18,151 bases of DNA from Betaproteobacteria bacterium (lineage in GTDB: Bacteria; Pseudomonadota; Gammaproteobacteria; Burkholderiales; SG8-39): positions 1 through 18,151 of the forward strand of contig JAOUGZ010000011.1 in the NCBI GenBank assembly GCA_029865405.1, in the 5' to 3' direction. The notes beneath the pieces are model-generated. The model was given only the letters and a program-made list of their open reading frames with translations, was not told where the DNA came from and did no database searches. The position numbers and the translations under genes are program-made. This document shows positions 1 to 6,377 of the stretch, in pieces. Position 1 is the first letter of the stretch. Each line of letters starts with the position of its first letter.

Positions 1-426
1 GTGGCCATCGTCGCCGTGCTCGCCTCGGTCGCGCTGCCGCTCAACGAGCTGATGACGCAGCGCGCCAAGGAGCAGGACCTGCGCCGCGCGCTGCGCGACA
101 TCCGCGAGGCGATCGACGCCTACAAGCAGGCGGCCGACGAAGGCCGCATCCAGAAGAGAATCGGCGAGTCCGGCTACCCGCGGCGGCTGCAGGACCTGGT
201 CGACGGCGTCGAGGACCAGAAGGACGCGAGGAAGGCGCGCATCTACTTCCTGCGCCGCCTGCCGCCCGACCCGTTCGCGGACGCCGCGACGGCGCCCGTC
301 GAGACCTGGGGGCTGCGCAGCTACGCCAGCCCTCCGGACGAACCGCGCGAGGGCGAGGACGTGTTCGACGTCTTCTCGCGCTCCGCGGCCGTGGGCATCA
401 ACGGCCGGCCGTATCGGGAGTGGTGA
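1..426 (+). CDS. Type II secretion/type IV pilus-like pseudopilin, 5' truncated by the window edge
   Basis: This is the 3' part of a pseudopilin gene. Such proteins are inner-membrane precursors that prepilin peptidase cleaves and that assemble into the short pseudopilus of a type II secretion-like machine. The visible protein begins inside the hydrophobic N-terminal helix (AIVAVLASVALPLNELM), which in this family follows a GFTLIE processing site. The GTG at base 1 is therefore probably not the start, and the leader lies outside the window. The helix is followed by a charged stretch typical of GspG-like proteins (about residues 20-45) and a globular C-terminal part with a PPDPF motif. The stop codon overlaps the next gene's ATG by one base, so the genes are co-transcribed and probably translationally coupled. 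Assignment to a particular Gsp subunit is not possible from this fragment. Confidence 0.8.
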   Translation: MAIVAVLASVALPLNELMTQRAKEQDLRRALRDIREAIDAYKQAADEGRIQKRIGESGYPRRLQDLVDGVEDQKDARKARIYFLRRLPPDPFADAATAPVETWGLRSYASPPDEPREGEDVFDVFSRSAAVGINGRPYREW

Positions 427-800
427 TGCATCGCCGGCGCGGGTTCACGCTGATCGAGCTGCTGGTGGTGATGGCGGTGGTAGCGACGCTGCTCACGCTC
501 GTCGTGCCGCGCTACTTCGGCAGCATCGACAAGTCCAAGGAAGCGGTGCTCAAGGAGAACCTGCACCAGATGCGCGAGGCGATCTCGCGCTATCACGCCG
601 ACCGCGGCAAGTATCCCGAGACGCTGGAGGCGCTCGCCACCGACAAGTACCTGCGCAAGGTGCCGCTCGACCCGATCACCGAGAGCGCGGCGAGCTGGAT
701 CGTGGTGCGGCCCGAGAATCCGGACAAGGGCGGCGTCTACGACGTGAGGAGCGGCGCGCCGGGCAAGGCGAGCGACGGCACGGAGTACGCGCAATGGTGA
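426..800 (+). CDS. GspG-like major-type pseudopilin
   Basis: The predicted precursor has 124 residues. It has a short basic leader, MHRRRG, and the classical prepilin processing site RRRG|FTLIELLVV, with the conserved Glu at mature position 5. A hydrophobic helix follows, then a small GspG-like globular domain with the YPETLEAL and VPLDP motifs usual in this family. It should be cleaved and N-methylated by PilD/GspO and polymerised in the inner membrane. The ATG at 426 is preferred because it overlaps the upstream stop (TGATG) and gives a normal leader length. An in-frame GTG at 420 would add two residues. Its own stop overlaps the downstream ATG at 794. It is the middle gene of a three-pseudopilin operon. 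It could also belong to a type IV pilus-like rather than a true type II system. Confidence 0.87.
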   Translation: MHRRRGFTLIELLVVMAVVATLLTLVVPRYFGSIDKSKEAVLKENLHQMREAISRYHADRGKYPETLEALATDKYLRKVPLDPITESAASWIVVRPENPDKGGVYDVRSGAPGKASDGTEYAQW

Positions 801-1318
801 GGCGCGCGCACCGGGGCTTCACCTACCTGACGGTGCTGTTCATCGTTGCCATCCTCGGCGGCGGCCTCGCGCTGGTGGGCGAGATGTGGGAGACCGAGGC
901 GCGGCGCGACAAGGAGGCGGAGCTCCTCTTCATCGGCCAGCAGTTCCGCAGCGCGATCCTGCGCTACTACCTCTCGGGCCCGCAGCGCCAGTACCCGCGC
1001 GCGCTCGAGGACCTGCTGCAGGACGCGCGCATGCCGGAGACGCGGCGCTACCTGCGCCGCGTGTATGCCGATCCCATGACCGGCAAGGCCGAGTGGGGCA
1101 TGGTCAAGGCGCCCGACGGCGGCATCCTGGGCGTGTACAGCTTGTCCGAGGAGGCCACGTTCAAGCGCGCCAACTTCAAGCGCCGCGACGCGGCGTTCGC
1201 GGGGGCGATGAAGTACTCGGAGTGGAAATTCATCGCCGCGGTGCCGGTGAAGCCGGCGGCGGCCAAGCCCGGGGCAACTCCAGCGCCGCAGCCCGCGACG
1301 CGGGGAACGGGAACGTGA
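794..1318 (+). CDS. Minor-type pseudopilin lacking Glu5
   Basis: The 174-residue protein starts MVRRAHRG|FTYLTVLFIVAI, a prepilin leader and hydrophobic helix. The residue at mature position 5 is Thr instead of the nearly invariant Glu. Absence of Glu5 is known for GspK, which caps the pseudopilus tip, so a tip or minor role is inferred. The charged segment ETEARRDKEAELLFIGQQF, the RQYPRALEDLL motif and the YADPMTG motif are shared with the type II secretion pseudopilin family. The C-terminus is low in complexity and rich in Pro and Ala. The start overlaps the stop of the preceding gene by seven bases, indicating translational coupling. The protein is shorter than classical GspK and lacks that protein's large insertion, so it is called only as a minor-type pseudopilin. 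Confidence 0.82.
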   Translation: MVRRAHRGFTYLTVLFIVAILGGGLALVGEMWETEARRDKEAELLFIGQQFRSAILRYYLSGPQRQYPRALEDLLQDARMPETRRYLRRVYADPMTGKAEWGMVKAPDGGILGVYSLSEEATFKRANFKRRDAAFAGAMKYSEWKFIAAVPVKPAAAKPGATPAPQPATRGTGT

Positions 1319-1360
1319 CGATCCCCTGAGCGGGGGATGGCGGCGGCCGACGCGATTCGA

Positions 1361-1398
1361 GCATAATCCTCATCGATTGCAACGAATGGAGGGTCCCC
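1361..1398 (+). promoter_or_regulatory. Possible -10 element and ribosome binding site of the GDSL esterase gene
   Basis: CATAAT at 1362-1367 matches five of six bases of a sigma-70 -10 box, but no good -35 is seen 16-18 bases upstream. A GGAGGG Shine-Dalgarno sequence lies just before the ATG at 1399. A six-base-pair hairpin (1321-1326 with 1333-1338) lies between the pseudopilin stop and this site. It has no T tract, so it is not called a terminator. The promoter is tentative; the ribosome binding site is clear. Confidence 0.35.
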
Positions 1399-2325
1399 AT
1401 GTCCAGAAACCGAATTTTTGCCGTCTGCCTGGGATTCCTGCTCGCAGTTCCGCTCGGCGCCGCGGCGCAGGCGGCGTTTGACCGGATCGTGGTATTCGGC
1501 ACCAGCCTGTCCGATCCGGGCAATGCCTTCGCCCTGGTGGGCGGCACCAACACCCCGCCCGACTACTCGGTGGACCCGTTCCTGGTTCCGGACCGGCCCT
1601 ACGCCAAGGGCGGCCACCACTTCAGCAACGGCCCTACCTGGATCGAGCAGTACGCGCGGCCGCGCGGCCTGTCCGCCAGCGTGAATCCCGCGTTCAGGGG
1701 CAATAGTGCCAAGGCCTCCAACTACGCCGTGGGCGGCGCCAGGGCGCGCGCGTCGGCGGACAACGTACACCTCACGGTGCAGGTCGAGAGCTTCCTGCGC
1801 GATGTCGGCGGCATCGCGCCACCGGAGGCACTGTACGTCGTGGAGATGGGCGGCAACGACATCCGCGACGCGCTGTCCTCCGTGAACCCGTCGCTCCTCA
1901 GTGCCGCGGCGGACGCCGTTGCCGACAACATCAGGCGGCTCCACGGCGCCGGGGCGACGAAGTTCCTGGTGTGGAACGCGCCCAACCTCGGCCTGACGCC
2001 GGCCGTCATCGGCGCGGGCCCCGATGCCGTGGCCGCCGCGGCTTTCCTGTCGCAGACCTTCAACTTCCTTCTCGATACCGAGCTGACCGCGCTGCCCGCG
2101 ACTATCGAATTGCACCGGTTCGACGTGTTCCAGAAGCTGCACGCCGTGGTCGGTGCGCCGGAGAGCTTCGGCCTCGCCAACGTCGATACCGCCTGCATCA
2201 CGCCGAACGTTCCGCCCTTCGCCTGCAAGAAGGCGGACGAGTACCTGTTCTGGGACGGCATCCACCCGACGCGGGCGATGCACGCCATCATTGCGCACGA
2301 GGCGGCGGCGGTGCTGGGGCGGTAG
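1399..2325 (+). CDS. Secreted GDSL/SGNH-family esterase or lipase
   Basis: The 308-residue protein has a clear Sec signal peptide (about residues 1-25, ending AAAQA). The SGNH blocks follow in order: block I FGTSLSDPGN with the predicted nucleophile Ser36, block II AVGGAR with the oxyanion Gly at 112-113, block III GGND with Asn153, and block V DGIHPT with Asp286 and His289 completing the triad. The block I sequence is GTSLSD instead of GDSL, a common variation. Enzymes of this family hydrolyse carboxylic esters, lipids or acylated glycans. The substrate cannot be read from the sequence. It is convergent with the 3HB-oligomer hydrolase gene, with only seven bases between stop codons, and faces the same extracytoplasmic compartment as the rest of the cluster. 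It has its own ribosome binding site and probably its own promoter. Confidence 0.88.
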   Translation: MSRNRIFAVCLGFLLAVPLGAAAQAAFDRIVVFGTSLSDPGNAFALVGGTNTPPDYSVDPFLVPDRPYAKGGHHFSNGPTWIEQYARPRGLSASVNPAFRGNSAKASNYAVGGARARASADNVHLTVQVESFLRDVGGIAPPEALYVVEMGGNDIRDALSSVNPSLLSAAADAVADNIRRLHGAGATKFLVWNAPNLGLTPAVIGAGPDAVAAAAFLSQTFNFLLDTELTALPATIELHRFDVFQKLHAVVGAPESFGLANVDTACITPNVPPFACKKADEYLFWDGIHPTRAMHAIIAHEAAAVLGR

Positions 2326-2332
2326 CGGCGCC

Positions 2333-4450
2333 CTACTCCGGGATCGACAGCACCCCGTCTGCGAACGTGATGCGGTCGCCGGCCGCCGGCGCGAGCACGG
2401 GCGCCGGCAGCAGCGCCGGCACATTGGCCGGGGTGTAGGGCGCGGTCGCGCGCGGCGTCGGCCGCACCACCTGCGAGGGCGGCAGCGGCGCGCCCGTGGT
2501 CAGGTGCGCGTACATGCTGTCCATCGCCAGCACGAAGTAGTGGTGCAGCGGCGCGAACTGCACCCCGCCCGCGTTGAAGAAGAACGAGATGAAGGCGTCG
2601 AAGTGCTGCCCGGTGGTGACCTCGATGTAGCTCAGCCGGCTCCTGCCGCGCTCCTCCTGCTGGTTGAGAGCGTAGTAGGCGCGCGAATGCAGGTTCGGGA
2701 ACACCAGCGCATCGCGCCGGCCGTGAATGACGATCGCGGGGCGGCCGTGCAGCTTGCCGCTTGCCTTCACTTCGCGCGTGCCGCGCTGCACTGCGGCGAA
2801 ATCGCCCCAGCCCTTGCCGTCGGCAATACGTTCTCCGGTCTCGAGCGCGCGGAAGCACAGCGCGCTGTCGATGTTCAGATCCGCACGTCCCGTGGAGGCG
2901 GATACGGCCGCGTTCTCGAGAATCGGCCCGGTCGCCGCGCGGTCCGCGATCAGGTTGATGCCGCCGGTCGGCGGCACGCCGGAACTGTCGGCAAACAGCT
3001 TCTTCGCGTTCGCCTCGCTCAACGCCGCCGGCGCGCCGGCCGCATCGGTCGCCGCCAGGCTCACGCCGCAGACGTTTTCCTCGACCGCAAAGCGGCCGTA
3101 CGCATTGGCGTACGTCACCTGCAGCGCGCGCCACAGGTTCAGCGTGTCGTGCGATGCGATGCCCCAGTCCTGCGCCGCGGCGTAGCCGTGGGCGCGAATC
3201 ACCTGCAGCGCCGAGGCCGCCTGCTCGGCCAGCGTATCGCCGGACACCAGCCCCTTCTCCCGGAGTGAAGTGCAGCGCGCCACTCCCAGCGCCTGCGGCC
3301 CGAACAGCACCGTCCCGGCCGCGCCCGGCGCGTGCGCCGCGCAGGCCGCGTACACGCTCATCAGCGTGATCGAGTCGTACAGGCTGCGGCCCGCCGGATC
3401 GAACGGCGGCTCGTCGCCGACGCGTATCGCGTAGCGCCCGTCGCGCGGCTGGATGTTCGGCTCGGTGACCACCACGGCGTCGATCAGGCCCTTGTGGTCG
3501 GCCTCGAGCGCGCGCAGCGCCATGCCGCCGCCGTTGGAAGTGCCGGCCGCGATCACGAGCGTGTTGCGGCGATCGAAGTGCTTCCGGCCGTGCTTGCCGT
3601 CGCGGGCCCCGAAATGATCGTTGAGCGCCCAGAAGGCGAATTCGATTCCGCGCAGCCCGTATTCCCCCCAGGAGCGCTCGGGGTTGGCTTGCGAGTGCGC
3701 ATGCTTGGTCGCAATGCGGTGCGGGTTGCGGGCAACATATTCTTCAAGTCTGCGCGTGTCGCGAAGCGCGAACTGCGCGTCGTCGCCGAGCGCCGCCACT
3801 GAGCCGGAGACGCCGTCCGGGCCGTCGACCGCGTACGCGGCCGCCGACGGGTCGAGCAGATGGAACCCGGTGTCGGTGCCCTTGCCCGGAAGCGCGACCG
3901 CGCAGCCCTTGAACAGCGCCCACTCCGCGATGGCGATGCCGCCATACACGCTGCGCGACCCGGACGGCATCGCGGCGACGATGCACGGCTTCGCCGGGTC
4001 GAAGTGGCGCGGAATCTGCACCGCGGCCGGGACGTTATTCACGTGCGGCCGGCGCGCGGGGAAGTGCAGGTAAGCCCTGTACTCGACTCCCGGAATCAGC
4101 CCCGCCTGCACCGGCGGGTCGAACGCGGGCGCGCCTGGCGCGCCCGGACCCCAGAGCAGACCCATGCCGCCGGCCGCCACCGGGTCGACGATGCCGCGGT
4201 AATTGTTGTAGATCGCGCGCCGGCGCAGTTCGGCGGGCGTCGGGTTGAGCGGGTCGACGAAGCCCGGCGCCACCGCGCTCTGCAGGCCCGCCAGGTTCAA
4301 GCCGGCGGACAGCAGGTCGTCGCTGATGCCGTCGTACTCGGTGACCTGCAGGCTGCCGCGCACGATCGGTGAATCGTTCGCCAGAACCGGTGTGGCGAAA
4401 GCGGCGATGCAAAGCGACGCGCAGAGCGCGAGCGAGCAGATGGTTTTCAT
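2333..4450 (-). CDS. Secreted D-(-)-3-hydroxybutyrate oligomer hydrolase
   Basis: The 705-residue protein has a signal peptide (about residues 1-24, ending PVLA) and matches the length and conserved stretches of the 3HB-oligomer hydrolase family (EC 3.1.1.22). These include a start of the mature part with VTEYDGISDDLLSAGL, the RRRAIYNNYRG motif, and the nucleophile elbow GTSNGGG with predicted Ser305. Known members split 3-hydroxybutyrate dimers and oligomers released by poly(3-hydroxybutyrate) depolymerases. The exported form here suggests periplasmic or extracellular action. The ATG is preceded by GGAGGG at a short spacing. The gene follows the five-gene operon on the same strand but is separated from it by a strong terminator, so it probably has its own promoter. 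No frameshift or missing motif was seen. The family call is firm; the in vivo substrate is inferred. Confidence 0.88.
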   Translation of the reverse strand: MKTICSLALCASLCIAAFATPVLANDSPIVRGSLQVTEYDGISDDLLSAGLNLAGLQSAVAPGFVDPLNPTPAELRRRAIYNNYRGIVDPVAAGGMGLLWGPGAPGAPAFDPPVQAGLIPGVEYRAYLHFPARRPHVNNVPAAVQIPRHFDPAKPCIVAAMPSGSRSVYGGIAIAEWALFKGCAVALPGKGTDTGFHLLDPSAAAYAVDGPDGVSGSVAALGDDAQFALRDTRRLEEYVARNPHRIATKHAHSQANPERSWGEYGLRGIEFAFWALNDHFGARDGKHGRKHFDRRNTLVIAAGTSNGGGMALRALEADHKGLIDAVVVTEPNIQPRDGRYAIRVGDEPPFDPAGRSLYDSITLMSVYAACAAHAPGAAGTVLFGPQALGVARCTSLREKGLVSGDTLAEQAASALQVIRAHGYAAAQDWGIASHDTLNLWRALQVTYANAYGRFAVEENVCGVSLAATDAAGAPAALSEANAKKLFADSSGVPPTGGINLIADRAATGPILENAAVSASTGRADLNIDSALCFRALETGERIADGKGWGDFAAVQRGTREVKASGKLHGRPAIVIHGRRDALVFPNLHSRAYYALNQQEERGRSRLSYIEVTTGQHFDAFISFFFNAGGVQFAPLHHYFVLAMDSMYAHLTTGAPLPPSQVVRPTPRATAPYTPANVPALLPAPVLAPAAGDRITFADGVLSIPE

Positions 4451-4470
4451 TTCACCCTCCCCGATGCGTC

Positions 4471-4499
4471 ATGGTAATCCAGCGCGCCGACCGGGTCGA
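4471..4499 (-). promoter_or_regulatory. Candidate sigma-70 promoter of the 3HB-oligomer hydrolase gene
   Basis: On the minus strand TCGACC (4499-4494) and TACCAT (4476-4471) are separated by 17 bases. Each matches four of six consensus positions. The site lies between the terminator at 4526-4552 and the gene start at 4450, where a promoter is expected. The sequence match is weak and the call rests mainly on position. Confidence 0.3.
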
Positions 4500-4525
4500 C
4501 AGCGCATGGGCGGCATCGTGCGCTC

Positions 4526-4553
4526 AAAAAAAAAGGCGGCCGCCAGGCCGCCC
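4526..4553 (-). terminator. Intrinsic terminator of the five-gene hydrolase operon
   Basis: On the minus strand GGCGGCC (4552-4546) and GGCCGCC (4541-4535) form a perfect seven-base-pair GC stem with a four-base loop. Nine consecutive T residues follow directly (4534-4526). It lies about 30 bases after the stop of the LVIVD-repeat gene. It separates the five-gene operon from the 3HB-oligomer hydrolase gene. Confidence 0.9.
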
Positions 4554-4583
4554 GAAAGAGGAAACGTCACTTGGCGATGCCGC

Positions 4584-6305
4584 TCAGTCGTCGTCGTCGT
4601 CGTCCCTGCTGCCGTTGTCCGTTCCGAGGCCGATCTTCTTCGCCTTGCCCTTGAGCTCGATGATGTCGAACCCGGCGCCGTTGCGGTCCACGGCGAGGAT
4701 GTAGCCGCGGTCGTCGACTTCGAGGTTGTTGGTCATATAGCCGGCGGGCTCGGTCAGGGCATTGCTTTCCGGCACATAGAACCCGACTTCCACCGGGCCC
4801 TGCGGCTCGCGGATGTCCCAGGCGCGCACGCCGCCGGTGAAGTAGGCGATGAACGTCAGCCGGCCGTAGTACGGGTTGTAGAAGTTCTCCTCGCTCGAAT
4901 GCACCCCGTAGCGCGCGCCGCGCGTGCAGTAATTGCCGCGCTTGTATTTCTCGCCCGCGCGCGGATCCACCCACATCGTCGACAGCACCATCGGCCCCTG
5001 CCACGGGTTTACCTGCCGCTGGAGAACCGGCGGCCCGTCGGTCCTCGCTTTCGAGTTCTCGATCGTCACGTCGACGATGAAGCTCCAGTGCGGCGCTTCC
5101 TGGCACTGGTCGGCGGTCGACTCCGAGGCGAGCACCACGATGTCGCGCGTCAGGTACTCGGTGAAGCCCTGCTCGGGCGGCCCCTGGTGATAGCTCTTCG
5201 GCTTGAGCCCGAACACCGGGAAGCTGGTGTGCCCCCCCTGGTCGTTCGACATGTCGAGCCGCGCCGTCTGCGGCTCCAGCAGGTCTGTAAGCGTCGGGCT
5301 GTCATCGGTGGTCGCGCCGGTGAGCGGGTTGACGGTGCGGCTCCAGGTCCCCCCGTGCGAGGTCGGCAGCAGCTTCTTGCGGTCGAGCACCTGCAGCACG
5401 CCGTTGTCGCCCACCCCCCAGGCGAGGTAGAGCCGGTTGCCGATGATGTCGTCCGGAGTCTGGCTGCGCGCCAGCTTGCCCGCGGCGTTCGGATGCTCGA
5501 ACGTGCTGATAGGGCCGTGCAGCGTGGGCGGCGTCGGCCCTACTGAACCCGGCTCCGCGCCCGGCAGGCCGAAGGTGCGTAGATATTGCGGCGCCGCCGG
5601 GTTGCTCCAGTCGACGACCAGCATCATCTGGCCGATGCGCCACTGCGGCACCGACGTCTGGCCGGGTTGCAGCGGAAAGCCCGGACCCTTGCTGCCCGGC
5701 AGGTAGGCGATGCCCGTCTTGCACTCCCACCAGTGCTTGTGCGTGTTGCGCAGGTTGCGGATCGCGCCCACCAGCGTCGGGTTGCCGACGTTGGTGACGT
5801 CCCAGACCTCATAGCCGGAGACCGCCGCAGTGTTCGTCTGGACGTTGCGCATCATGTAGACCTTGCTCGGGTCGCCGCCCGGCAGGTCGCGCCCGAGGCA
5901 CATGCGGTTGGATTGCGTCTGCGCCGAGCCGTTGGCGATCGGGCCGGGGATGTGGAACTTCTCCACCGGCCGCTTCGGATCGGTGATGTCGACGATCATC
6001 GTCCCGTTCGGCTCGACCACACCGCCTTTCAGCGGATTGGGCTTCGGCAGGTTGCTGTCGGGACTGATCGGCGGGTTCGACGGATTGGCGCTACTGTGCG
6101 TGCCGACGAACGCGATCACGCGTCCATCCGGGTAGTTGATGAAGTAGGGGTGGTACGCCGCGCGCCCCTGCAGGTCAGTGTGCCCCACCCGCTGCATGTT
6201 CTTCTGCTCGCCGCTCTGGCTGATGGCGAGCGCGCTGCCGGCGCCGAACGCCAGCAGCGCCAGGCCGACGCCGGCCGATAGTGCTGAACTGCGCAATGTG
6301 ATCAC
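4584..6305 (-). CDS. Secreted LVIVD-repeat, beta-propeller-like protein with poly-Asp tail (gene E)
   Basis: The 573-residue protein carries several LVIVD-type units, in which a hydrophobic strand is followed by a D-x-[ST]-[ND]-P turn. Examples are GTMIVDITDPKRPVEKFHI, GYEVWDVTNVGNPTLVGAI, MMLVVDWSNPAAPQYLRTF and VRAWDIREPQGPVEVGFYV. Such repeats build beta-propeller-like, usually extracytoplasmic binding proteins with no known catalysis. The GTG at 6305 is chosen because AGGAGGG lies four bases upstream and because it gives a clean signal peptide (LRSSALSAGVGLALLAFG, cleavage after about residue 27). An in-frame start at 6353 would add a charged 16-residue extension. The protein ends in six consecutive Asp residues, all GAC codons. 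It is the last gene of the operon, after a 72-base gap containing a hairpin, and is followed by a terminator. A structural or substrate-binding role is only an inference. Confidence 0.8.
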   Translation of the reverse strand: MITLRSSALSAGVGLALLAFGAGSALAISQSGEQKNMQRVGHTDLQGRAAYHPYFINYPDGRVIAFVGTHSSANPSNPPISPDSNLPKPNPLKGGVVEPNGTMIVDITDPKRPVEKFHIPGPIANGSAQTQSNRMCLGRDLPGGDPSKVYMMRNVQTNTAAVSGYEVWDVTNVGNPTLVGAIRNLRNTHKHWWECKTGIAYLPGSKGPGFPLQPGQTSVPQWRIGQMMLVVDWSNPAAPQYLRTFGLPGAEPGSVGPTPPTLHGPISTFEHPNAAGKLARSQTPDDIIGNRLYLAWGVGDNGVLQVLDRKKLLPTSHGGTWSRTVNPLTGATTDDSPTLTDLLEPQTARLDMSNDQGGHTSFPVFGLKPKSYHQGPPEQGFTEYLTRDIVVLASESTADQCQEAPHWSFIVDVTIENSKARTDGPPVLQRQVNPWQGPMVLSTMWVDPRAGEKYKRGNYCTRGARYGVHSSEENFYNPYYGRLTFIAYFTGGVRAWDIREPQGPVEVGFYVPESNALTEPAGYMTNNLEVDDRGYILAVDRNGAGFDIIELKGKAKKIGLGTDNGSRDDDDDD

Positions 6306-6338
6306 GACTCCCTCCTGTTGTGCGTCAAGTGCCAATGG

Positions 6339-6368
6339 GCCGGCCGCATGCAACCGCCTGCGGCCGGC
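6339..6368 (-). other. Intercistronic hairpin between genes D and E
   Basis: GCCGGCCGC (6339-6347) and GCGGCCGGC (6360-6368) are perfect reverse complements, giving a nine-base-pair GC-only stem with a 12-base loop. It lies nine bases beyond the stop of gene D and about 30 bases before the start of gene E. No T tract follows on either strand, so it is not a normal intrinsic terminator. It may protect mRNA ends or lower expression of gene E. Confidence 0.5.
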
Positions 6369-6377
6369 GAAGCGGTT

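Noticed and set aside
1321..1338. Hairpin after the third pseudopilin gene as a terminator
   Set aside because: The stem is only six base pairs and no T tract follows.
4587..4604. GTC/GAC trinucleotide run as a possible CRISPR or regulatory repeat
   Set aside because: It is in frame as the poly-Asp tail of gene E and has no spacers or larger repeat unit.
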